A stretch of 52,683 nucleotides of DNA. Source: Ichthyobacteriaceae bacterium. Its GTDB lineage: Bacteria; Bacteroidota; Bacteroidia; Flavobacteriales; JADGDT01. Shown in pieces: positions 26,150 through 34,600 of the stretch. The stretch lies in contig JAGLDK010000032.1 in NCBI GenBank assembly GCA_023145615.1, positions 1 through 52,683 on the forward strand. Direction: 5' to 3'. The translations under genes and the position numbers were made by a program. How positions within the stretch are numbered: the stretch's first letter is position 1; each line of letters opens with the position of its first letter. The notes below the pieces were generated by a model. It was not told where the DNA came from. It ran no database searches and saw only the letters and a list, made by a program, of their open reading frames with translations.

Positions 26150-26989
26150 TTAAAGTACTTTTTTAACCTCGTTAGCTTGACTGATTAAAGTTTTAACTAC
26201 TTCGGCATTTCCGCTTTTAATAGCGTGTTTAAATAATGTTATACTCTCAATATAATTATCAAGCACTTCAAGTACATTATCTTTATTTTCCGAGAAAATT
26301 GCTTCCCACGTATCTTTATTACTCTTTGCTAATCTAACAGTTGATCTAAATCCACCACTTGCTAAAGTTGTAATGTTTTTGGCACTTTTTTCTTTATTTA
26401 AAACCGTTAGTGCCAATGCAAATGATGTAATGTGTGATATATGAGAAACGTAAGCTGCACTAATATCATGCTCCTTTCCGCTCATATATTCAATATCTCC
26501 ACCAATCGACTTATATATTTGCTCAACCTTTTCTACCCTGTCAATATCCGATTTATCAGCATCGCATATAATAATAGCTTTGTTGTTGAATAAATTTCCA
26601 ATTGCAGCTTCCGGACCCGAAAATTCAGTACCTGCCATTGGGTGTGTTGCCACAAACTGACTTCTTTTAGGATGATTCTCTAACTCCAGAAGTATTCCTT
26701 CCTTTGTTGATCCTACATCAATTAAAGTTTGATTTTTTAGCTTGTCAAGTAATTTCGATGCAATGTTTTTTGCACTAGTTACCGGTATTGCAAGTATAAT
26801 AAAATCTGCTTTTGTAATAGCATCATCTAAATTTAAAATTTCATCAACTAAACCAATTTCTAAAGCCTTATTAGCATGTTCAGTATTATTTTCAACACCA
26901 ATAAAATATTTAAACTGATTTGCGTGCCTAAAATCCTTGGCTAACGAACCTCCTATAAGTCCAAGACCTATTATTGCAACACTACTCAT
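26150..26989 (-). CDS. tyrA: Prephenate dehydrogenase
   Basis: 279 residues. The NAD(P)-binding Rossmann start VAIIGLGLIGGSLAKDF is at residues 4-20. Catalytic-domain motifs include DVGSTKEG, ATHPMAGTEFSGPEAA with the conserved His, and SHISHITSFALA. It oxidatively decarboxylates prephenate to 4-hydroxyphenylpyruvate on the tyrosine branch. There is no C-terminal ACT domain and no fused mutase, so feedback control must come from elsewhere. Its ATG overlaps the end of the aminotransferase gene by 8 bases (ATGAGTAG), which implies translational coupling. Confidence 0.93.
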   Translation of the reverse strand: MSSVAIIGLGLIGGSLAKDFRHANQFKYFIGVENNTEHANKALEIGLVDEILNLDDAITKADFIILAIPVTSAKNIASKLLDKLKNQTLIDVGSTKEGILLELENHPKRSQFVATHPMAGTEFSGPEAAIGNLFNNKAIIICDADKSDIDRVEKVEQIYKSIGGDIEYMSGKEHDISAAYVSHISHITSFALALTVLNKEKSAKNITTLASGGFRSTVRLAKSNKDTWEAIFSENKDNVLEVLDNYIESITLFKHAIKSGNAEVVKTLISQANEVKKVL

Positions 26990-28169
26990 TATTAAGTTTT
27001 AAAATACTACTTAGTACATCACTATTTTCTATTCTACTAATTGCTTCTTCTATTTTATCGGAACTTGAACAAAGAGAAATACGTAAAAAATTATTTCCAT
27101 TCGATCCAAATATCATACCTGGAGTTATAAAAACATTAGCTTCCTTTAAAATAATATTTGAAACATCAAGTGCCTTAGCGTTGTTTGGTAACTTAGCCCA
27201 AACAAACATTCCAACTTCGTGTTTGCGATATTCGCATCCTAAAACATTAAATAACCTTTGTGCTACTTTTTTTCTTTCAGCGTAAAGGTTACTCATTTTT
27301 TTGTACCACGATGCATCAAGATCTAATGCCGCCGCAGCTCCTTCCTGTACAGGTAAAAACATACCGCTATCCATATTACTTTTAACTCTAAGTATTTTTG
27401 TAATATAATACTCATGCCCAATAACCATACCAACACGCCATCCAGCCATGTTAAAAGTTTTGCTTAACGAGTTTAATTCAATAGCAACTTCTCTGGCATC
27501 AGGAACCTGCATTATCGACATCGGAAATTTATTCATTACATAACTGTACGGATTATCGTTTACAATTAATATGTTATGTTTTTTTCCAAAAGCTACTAAA
27601 TCTCTAAATAAACGTATCGAAGCATCAGCTCCAGTAGGCATATTTGGGTAATTAACCCACATTATTTTAATCTTTGTTAAGTCTAGTTTTTCTAATTCTT
27701 CAAAATTAGGATACCAACCTCTTTTTTCTTCAAGATTGTAAGTGTAAATTTTAGCTTGCAACAAATCGCTTACCGATTTGTAAGTTGGATATCCTGGATT
27801 TGGAACTAAAACACCATCGCCTGGATTTAAAAATGCCATTGAAATATGCATTATTCCTTCCTTCGACCCCATAAGAGGTAAAAGCTCACTTTTATAATTT
27901 ACCTCAACAGCATAAGTTTTTTTATACCAATTGGCAATTGCTTTTCTGAATTTGTCAACACCTTTGTAACCCTGATATCCATGAGATTCGGGTAAAAGCA
28001 ACGATTTACTTGCTGCTTCTAAAACCCTTGGATGTGGAGGCGTATCCGGACTACCAATACCCAAGTTTATTACATCCTTGCCAGCTTCATTCATCGACTT
28101 AATTTGTGCAAGTTTTATCGAAAAATAATATTCCTTTACTTCGCCTAGTCTTTTTGCTGCTGAAATCAT
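26982..28169 (-). CDS. Class I/II PLP aminotransferase of the aromatic operon
   Basis: 395 residues, fold type I aminotransferase. INLGIGSPDTPPHPRVL is the N-terminal arm region, PNPGYPTYK and NDNPYSYV lie around the PLP ring, and NSLSKTFNMAGWRVG holds the PLP lysine (about residue 236). FLRISLC near the end is the carboxylate-binding Arg motif. Placed between pheA and tyrA, it most likely transaminates phenylpyruvate and 4-hydroxyphenylpyruvate to Phe and Tyr. Prephenate or aspartate/LL-DAP-type substrates cannot be excluded from sequence. It starts 10 bases after pheA and overlaps tyrA by 8 bases. Confidence 0.88.
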   Translation of the reverse strand: MISAAKRLGEVKEYYFSIKLAQIKSMNEAGKDVINLGIGSPDTPPHPRVLEAASKSLLLPESHGYQGYKGVDKFRKAIANWYKKTYAVEVNYKSELLPLMGSKEGIMHISMAFLNPGDGVLVPNPGYPTYKSVSDLLQAKIYTYNLEEKRGWYPNFEELEKLDLTKIKIMWVNYPNMPTGADASIRLFRDLVAFGKKHNILIVNDNPYSYVMNKFPMSIMQVPDAREVAIELNSLSKTFNMAGWRVGMVIGHEYYITKILRVKSNMDSGMFLPVQEGAAAALDLDASWYKKMSNLYAERKKVAQRLFNVLGCEYRKHEVGMFVWAKLPNNAKALDVSNIILKEANVFITPGMIFGSNGNNFLRISLCSSSDKIEEAISRIENSDVLSSILKLNNE

Positions 28170-28179
28170 ATTAGTAGTT

Positions 28180-29058
28180 TTATTTTTTTATTTCTTCCGA
28201 ACGCATTGCATCTCTATTAATGTGTTCCATTTTCCATTCTTTATAAACCCCTAAAACTTCAACCTTTTCGGCCTGATGTTTCATAATTTCCATAACCGAT
28301 TTAAAAGTATCGTAAGTAGGAAATTCAAGATCAACAAAGAAATTATACTGCCACGGTTTTTCCATAATTGGCATCGATTGAATTTTTGTTAAATTCATTC
28401 CATGTATCGAAAATATAGATAATACCTTAGCCAAACTACCTTTTTCATGACTTAACACAATTCTCATTGATGCCTTGTTAATTTCGGGGTTTGCTGTATA
28501 ATTATGCTTGTGCGTTCCTATTATAAAAAAACGAGTATAATTGTTTTTTATAGTTTGTATGTTGGTTTTTATTGCTTCAAGACCATAAATTTCTCCAGCA
28601 ATTTCTCCAGCAATTGCACCAACATCTTTCAAATTTTTATCTGCAACTTTTTTTGCCGACGATGCAGTGTCAGTTTCCTCAACAAGTTTAATGTGTGGAT
28701 ACTGTTCGAAAAACTGTTCGCTTTGCAAAATAGCCATTGGATGAGAATGAACCTCTTTTAAATCTTCAATAGTTTGCCCTTTATTTACAAGTAAACTATG
28801 CTCAATAGGAATGTAAATTTCTCCTTGTATACATTGCCCTTTTTGTCCAAGTAACTTGTAATTTTGAAGCAACGATCCAGCAATTGAATTTTCAATAGCC
28901 ATTACTCCATACTGTGCAGTACCATTTGTTATATGTTGAGGAATTTCCTTAAAATTTTCGCATTGAACCAAATCAACTTCTTCTCCAAAAAACATACGTG
29001 CTGCTTGGTGGTGATAACTTCCTTTAATTCCCTGAATTGCTACTTTTTTCTTTTCCAT
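28180..29058 (-). CDS. pheA: Prephenate dehydratase with ACT domain
   Basis: 292 residues, no fused chorismate mutase. The dehydratase domain (1-185) shows IQGIKGSYHHQAARMFF, GVMAIENSIAGSL, EVHSHPMAILQ and the catalytic NNYTRFFIIG (TRF). An ACT domain follows (about 195-280). Its Phe-binding segment reads NLTKIQSMPI where enzymes under strong Phe feedback have NLTKIESRP: Glu to Gln and Arg to Met. This variant looks common in Bacteroidota to me, and may weaken allosteric control. First structural gene of the aromatic operon; the ATG lies 19 bases after a terminator hairpin that belongs to an attenuator. Confidence 0.94.
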   Translation of the reverse strand: MEKKKVAIQGIKGSYHHQAARMFFGEEVDLVQCENFKEIPQHITNGTAQYGVMAIENSIAGSLLQNYKLLGQKGQCIQGEIYIPIEHSLLVNKGQTIEDLKEVHSHPMAILQSEQFFEQYPHIKLVEETDTASSAKKVADKNLKDVGAIAGEIAGEIYGLEAIKTNIQTIKNNYTRFFIIGTHKHNYTANPEINKASMRIVLSHEKGSLAKVLSIFSIHGMNLTKIQSMPIMEKPWQYNFFVDLEFPTYDTFKSVMEIMKHQAEKVEVLGVYKEWKMEHINRDAMRSEEIKK

Positions 29059-29077
29059 TACTCTCTCTCATTCAATC

Positions 29078-29154
29078 AAAAAAATCCCGCTTCAAAAATT
29101 TTGAGCGGGATTTAATGTTTATCGTTTTTAACCTTTACATACTAAATCCCGCTC
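29078..29154 (-). promoter_or_regulatory. Phe/Tyr attenuator in front of pheA (terminator/antiterminator switch)
   Basis: Three complementary segments, read on the minus strand. Segment 1 (29154-29143) is GAGCGGGATTTA, segment 2 (29114-29103) is TAAATCCCGCTC, segment 3 (29093-29078) contains AGCGGGATTT followed by T. Segments 1 and 2 pair perfectly over 12 bp (antiterminator). Segments 2 and 3 pair over 10 bp plus a 4-bp extension past one bulge, and end in seven U (intrinsic terminator). Segment 1 is the end of the leader ORF, including its stop codon. A ribosome that completes the leader would cover segment 1 and allow the terminator; one stalled on the Phe/Tyr codons would leave segment 1 free and block it. 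Confidence 0.88.
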
Positions 29155-29216
29155 TTTCTTCCATAGAAGAAAAAGTAAAAGAAATTATTTAAATATGATT
29201 CGGTTAATAAATTCAT
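29142..29216 (-). CDS. Phe/Tyr-rich leader peptide of the pheA operon
   Basis: 24-codon ORF, ATG at 29216 and TAG at 29144-29142, too short for normal ORF calling. It encodes MNLLTESYLNN, then FFYFFFY at residues 12-18, then GRKSGI. Eight of 24 residues are Phe (5) or Tyr (3), and seven of these are consecutive. It sits about 19 bases after the predicted transcription start, and its last codons form segment 1 of the attenuator. The position, composition and overlap with the antiterminator arm are those of amino acid operon leaders such as E. coli pheL. A chance ORF is unlikely with all three in place. Confidence 0.88.
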   Translation of the reverse strand: MNLLTESYLNNFFYFFFYGRKSGI

Positions 29217-29240
29217 CTGTTTCGTTTTTTATTACTTCGA

Positions 29241-29270
29241 CAAAAGTAAAAATATTTTCGAGACTACAAA
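29241..29270 (-). promoter_or_regulatory. Promoter of the aromatic operon
   Basis: Minus strand TTTG (29270-29267) and TACTTTTG (29248-29241), 18 bases apart. Transcription should start near 29235, just before the leader ATG at 29216. Confidence 0.75.
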
Positions 29271-29853
29271 TATTATTTTCAAATATTTTAAATCAATTGT
29301 TGTTGCAGTTTGCAGTAGTAAAATCAACTTTAACTAACACTATTTGTGTAAAATTCATTATTATACTTCATATTAGTTATTGTTGGGCTGTAGTAACTTG
29401 TAGTAAGCTTACATTTTAGAATAAAAACATAATTTTTATAAATACAAATTATCGGTGTATTTATAATGTATATATCGTTTTTAGGCTGAATTTACTTGTT
29501 GTATATCGAATTTAGTAGGGTTGTTAAAATAAGTAATGGTCAAATTTTAATTATCAATAGTTAATTATCTAAAACCTCATGGGTTATAAAACTATGTACA
29601 CAAATAATTCTGTTATATCTCTTACATGATTATTTAAATGTATTAAACACCAATTTATTTATCACATTTTTTGTAAAACATCTATTAATTATTGTTGTAT
29701 GATTTGATGTTTGTTGCTTATGTTTTTATTGTTTCTGAAGTTGTTAATTGTTTTACGGGCTTTATATCAGTAGTTTATCAAAAAAAACTCTTATATTTCT
29801 TATAGTAAAACTAAGCGTATTAAGCTAATTAACCCAAATAAGAAACCTTTAAT
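29271..29853. other. Intergenic region without recognised genes
   Basis: 583 AT-rich bases between the divergent pheA promoter and the DUF4915-like gene. ORFs here are short and lack family features. No RNA gene or strong hairpin was seen. The promoter for the plus-strand gene is not obvious. Confidence 0.5.
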
Positions 29854-31359
29854 ATGAAAAACAACAACAAATCTCCAAAACCATTTGATTGCAACTACGA
29901 TCCACAATTTGCTCTTTTATTAGATAAACTTGGTATTTCGCTTGCAATAAGTACTTATCAGGCTGGTAAAATAGTTTTTTTAAGTTCGGTTAACGAGGAT
30001 AAATTAGTACAACTTCCAAGAAATTACAAAACTGCAATGGGAATGGCTTCTGCCGATAATAAACTTGCCATTGCTGCTGAAAATAAAGTAACCGTTTTGC
30101 ATAACCGCCCTGAATTAGCAGAAAATTATGCTGCTGGTAATAATAAATACGATGGAATTTACATTCCTACTGCAACATATAATACAGGAGGTATTGATTT
30201 GCACGACATGGAATTTATAGACGATAAGCTTGTTGCTGTAAATACTAAATATTCGTGCTTATCGTATATTGATGATAATTATAGTTTTACTCCGTTTTGG
30301 CAACCACCTTTTATTACCGGTATGGTGCCCGAAGATAGATGCCATTTAAATGGAATGGCTGTTGAAAATAACGAAATAAAGTATGTTACTGCCTTAGGAA
30401 AAGGAAATACCGAAATGCAGTGGAGAGAAGATAAAATGAATAGCGGTATTTTAATGGAATATCCATCGGGTAAAATTATTATTGATGGCTTAAGTATGCC
30501 ACATTCTCCACGAATTTACAATGGTAAATTATATGTGTTAAACTCGGCTAAAGGAGAACTTATTTGTGTTGATACCGAAAAACAAACTTACGAGGTTGTT
30601 GTTAAATTAGGTGGTTTTGCACGAGGAATGTCTCAACACGGAGATTATTTATTTATAGGAGTATCTAAACTACGACATAATAGTGCTGTTTTTAGTGATT
30701 TAGAAATTGCTAAAACATCGTTTGCCGGAGTTGTTGCAGTTTATTTACCATATAATAGTATTGCCGGACGTTTTGAATATGAAATGACAGTTGATGAGAT
30801 TTACGATGTAAAAGTATTATCAAACTCAACACGACCTTCAATTTTATCTCCCGAAATGGTTGATGATAATTTAAATATTACCTATCCTGGAGGTGCTTTG
30901 TGGCAAAACAAAGAAGAAGGTTCTGAAAAATCAGAGAATAAAAATAGTACGGTTAACTCAAAAGATGAAAATGTTGAACCCGAAAAGTTCTCTTTCAAAC
31001 TATTAAGTAATATAGGTATAGATAAATTATTAGCTGATTTTTCTCCACTTATTATACCCGAGTTAAAAAAGAATTTACGAGCAAATACTACATATAATAC
31101 ACTGCATGTTTTGGCAACAATAAATAGCAAAAATCAGGCAGTAGCAATTACGGTTTTCGATGTTGATGAAAATAAAGAAGCCTCTATACTATCGATATTT
31201 GTGCACAATGATATGAGAAATCAAAAAATAGCTAAAAATATGGTGCGTCAGTTCAATATTTTAATAGAACGAAATAATATTAATTCTATTGAATTAAGTA
31301 GTGAATATTCTAATAAAATAGCTGTAAAAATAATGCAGTCTATTTTGGTTACTAACTAA
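29854..31359 (+). CDS. DUF4915/TIGR03032-like protein with C-terminal GNAT-like extension
   Basis: 501 residues, no signal peptide or membrane segment, so cytosolic. Residues ~10-350 match my recollection of the DUF4915 (TIGR03032) family: STYQAGKIVFLS, GGIDLHDMEFI, FTPFWQPPFITGMVPEDRCHLNGMA, KYVTALGKGNTEMQWRE, SMPHSPRIYNGKLYVLNSAKGEL and GGFARGMSQHGDYLFIGVSKLR (each a conserved block; repeated strands suggest a beta-propeller-like fold). A Glu/Ser/Asn-rich linker (~360-385) leads to ~115 residues whose end (ILSIFVHNDMRNQKIAKNM) resembles the acetyl-CoA-binding motif of GNAT acetyltransferases. Function is unknown. The very large surface protein follows 273 bases downstream, with a hairpin terminator between. 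Confidence 0.7.
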   Translation: MKNNNKSPKPFDCNYDPQFALLLDKLGISLAISTYQAGKIVFLSSVNEDKLVQLPRNYKTAMGMASADNKLAIAAENKVTVLHNRPELAENYAAGNNKYDGIYIPTATYNTGGIDLHDMEFIDDKLVAVNTKYSCLSYIDDNYSFTPFWQPPFITGMVPEDRCHLNGMAVENNEIKYVTALGKGNTEMQWREDKMNSGILMEYPSGKIIIDGLSMPHSPRIYNGKLYVLNSAKGELICVDTEKQTYEVVVKLGGFARGMSQHGDYLFIGVSKLRHNSAVFSDLEIAKTSFAGVVAVYLPYNSIAGRFEYEMTVDEIYDVKVLSNSTRPSILSPEMVDDNLNITYPGGALWQNKEEGSEKSENKNSTVNSKDENVEPEKFSFKLLSNIGIDKLLADFSPLIIPELKKNLRANTTYNTLHVLATINSKNQAVAITVFDVDENKEASILSIFVHNDMRNQKIAKNMVRQFNILIERNNINSIELSSEYSNKIAVKIMQSILVTN

Positions 31360-31394
31360 AATGTTATGTAAGCAAATATTATATAAAACTTAAA

Positions 31395-31438
31395 AAAAGC
31401 TGAATGATATAGTTAAATATATCATTCGGCTTTTATTG
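31395..31438 (+). terminator. Terminator after the DUF4915-like gene
   Basis: 16-bp stem (31395-31410 with 31419-31434, one G-U pair) around AAAAGCTGAATGATAT, then TTTTATT. Between it and the next gene, ATGCTTTGTAA (31503) and TTACAAAGCAT (31570) form an 11-bp inverted repeat 56 bases apart. Confidence 0.8.
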
Positions 31439-31632
31439 ATAATTGAGTATTACTATCAAATTTATTTGGAATTTATTGTGTTTGTTGGTTTACTAAAAAT
31501 AGATGCTTTGTAAGCTAGTACACTTTAAATTTTGTAATAATACTTAAAAACAACTTTATGCTTTATTTGTTACAAAGCATAAATGGTAAAATCTACAACA
31601 GATACTCTAAAATATAAATAACCCAAATTACT

Positions 31633-34600
31633 ATGAAAAAGAAGTATATGTTTTTTTCTGGCGCTAGACGTTGGAATACATTGATTAATAAATTTAATAA
31701 TTTATATAAATCAATAAAGGAGGGAGTTGAAAATGAAGTTAAGCTTCAGCAAAAAATCAACAAACTCCAAGTATTATATACTAGGTTAGAAAAAATGCAG
31801 TACAAAACTGGGTTTCAAATTGCAAGTACTTCTTTGGCGGTTATGTTATCAACTGCATCGGTGTATTCTCAAACTCCAATTGAGTTGTTAAGTGGAGTAA
31901 ATATTCAGCAAGAAATTTCGGAAGGATCTAATACTTTCAATGACATTAATATAGGTAACCATTCGGCACCTGTATTTGTTTTTATTGATGCCGATGAGTA
32001 TGTTGATTTAGTAGTTGGTACGCAAAATGGTTATGTAAAAGTATTTAAAGGAAATGCCGATAATACTTTTAGTACAGGGTATAATTTACAAGCAGGAGGT
32101 GCCGATATTAATGTTGGATCTTTTGCTACTCCAACTTTTACTGATATTAATAACAATGCTAAAGTTGATTTGGTAGTTGGTAATAAAGATGGTAAAATAA
32201 ATGTTTTTAGGCGTGATGCTAATAATAACTTTAATGGAGGTTATTTGTTATCGGCAGGAGGAACAGTTATTGATGTTGGAAATTCATCGGCACCTGCATT
32301 TTCGGATATCGACGAGGATGGGAATGTTGATTTGATTGTTGGCGATCAATACGGATACTTGCAAGTTTTTAAAGGAGGAGCATCAAATACTTTTAATGCC
32401 GGTTATAATTTAGAAGTTAGTGGAAGTGAAGTTTCTGTTAATTCTTATTCGAAACCAACTTTTGCGGATATTGATACCGATGGAAATATTGATTTAATAG
32501 TTGGAGATAAAAGAGGGTATTTAGCTGTTTTTAGAGGTAATGAAGATTTTACATTTGGAGGTTCGTACTTGTTAGAAGTTGATGAAAAAAATGCTGACGT
32601 AGGAGAATATTCATCTCCTGTTTTGGTGGATTTTGATGGCGATGGAGATATTGATTTAATATCGGGAAATGAAGCTGGAAACGTAATTTTATATAAGAGT
32701 GTAGTAGGTCAGTTACCCGAAATTAGTGTTTTAGGAAACGATGTTGAAATAGTTGATGGAGATATTATTTCGAGTTATACTGATAATACATTCTTTGGAA
32801 ATAATGAAACTGAAAACGCATTTAAAGAAAACACCTTTGTTATTAAAAACGAAGGAGATGCAGTATTAGAATTAACCGATTTAGGAACAGGATTTGTTAC
32901 AATTAGCGGAGCAAATGCCGATGACTTTACAGTAGTAACTCAACCCGAAACCGATATTGCAGTTGGTGATGAATCTGTTTTTGTTATAAGTTTTAATCCG
33001 TCAGAAACTGGAGAAAGAAACGCCACTATAACAATAAATAATAACGACTTAAACGAATCGGAATACACTTTTGCTATTCAGGGTGGAGGAACAACTATTA
33101 TGCCTATTGATTTAATGTTGGGTGTTAATATTGAGGCCGAAACTTTAGAAGGGTCTAATGTTTTCGAGATTATTAATGATGAAGAATACCGAATTCCAAC
33201 TTTTGCAGATATTGATGGAGATGGAAATCAGGATTTAATTATTGGAGAATTTGGAGGGTATATAAAGGTGTTTAAGGCAAACGAAAATAACACTTTTAAA
33301 ACTGGCTATAATTTACAATCTAATAATTATGATATTAAAGTAGAATCGGGTGCAGCTGTAACGTTTGCCGATGTTAATGCCGATGAAAGTATTGATGTTA
33401 TTGTTGGAGAAATTGGAGGAACAATTAGAGTATTTGAAAATAAAGGAGATAATACTTTTGATGTGCCATATAATTTGCAAGCAAATGGTGTTGATTTAAG
33501 CATTGAATATGCTAAACCTGTTTTTGAAGATGTTGATGGCGATGGGTTTATTGATTTAGTTGTTGGAGAAAAAGGAGGTGCTATATTAGTTCATACAGGA
33601 AATTCGGATAACACTTTTAATTCGGCATACACTTTACAAGCCGGAGAAAAGGAAATAAAAGTTTCAGGAAATAGTGCTCCAACTTTTGCTGATGTTGATA
33701 ATGATGGGAATAAGGATTTAGTAGTAGGTGCTTTTTTAGGAAATATTACTGTATTTAAAGGAAATGCAAACCATACTTTTGCAAGCGGATATAATTTAAA
33801 AATTGATGATGTTAATATAAATGTTGGTCAATATTCTGCTCCGGTTTTTGTTGATTTCGACAATGATGGAGATATTGATTTAATTTCGGGTAGTAATAAT
33901 GGAAGTGTTAAGTTGTTTAAAAACAAAATGTACACATCGCCTGAAATTAGCATTGTTGCAAAATCGGTTGAAATTATAAATGGAGATAATACTCCAAGTA
34001 TTTCAAATGACACTTATTTTGGAGCAAACGAAATTGAAAGCACTCATATAGATAAGGTTTTTACAATAAGAAATTTAGGAGATACTGAACTTAAATTATC
34101 AGATATAGGAGGGAAGTATGCTAATATTACAGGCGATACCGATGAGTTTGCAATTATTACTCAGCCTAATGCCGTTATTGAACCAGGAACTTCAACAAAC
34201 TTTACAATTAGATTTAATCCAACTTCGGTAGGAAATAAATTTGCCCAAATAATTATTGCTAACAACGATACTGATGAGGCATTATTCTCGTTCGATATAA
34301 AAGGATTAGGAACTAAATCTACACCAATTATACTTCAGCCCGGAGTAAAAGTTAATTACAAAACTACTGCCGAACCAATTACATTCAATAATATTGATAT
34401 AGGTACTTTGTCGGCACCGGCATTTGCCGATATTGATAACGATGGAATTAAAGATTTAGTTATAGGAGGAAAATCAGGGTTTATAAATATTTGTAAAGGA
34501 AACTCGGATGGCGGATTTGCCGAGGCTTATAATTTACAATCGAATGGAGCTGATATAAATGTTGGAATGAATTCTACCCCAACTTTTATTGATGTTGATA

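Noticed and set aside
29195..29419. 74-codon plus-strand ORF over the pheA promoter
   Set aside because: Low-complexity hydrophobic translation with no family match, overlapping a good minus-strand promoter and the leader.
31503..31580. 11-bp inverted repeat before the giant gene as an attenuator
   Set aside because: The arms are 56 bases apart, there is no U run and no leader ORF was recognised.
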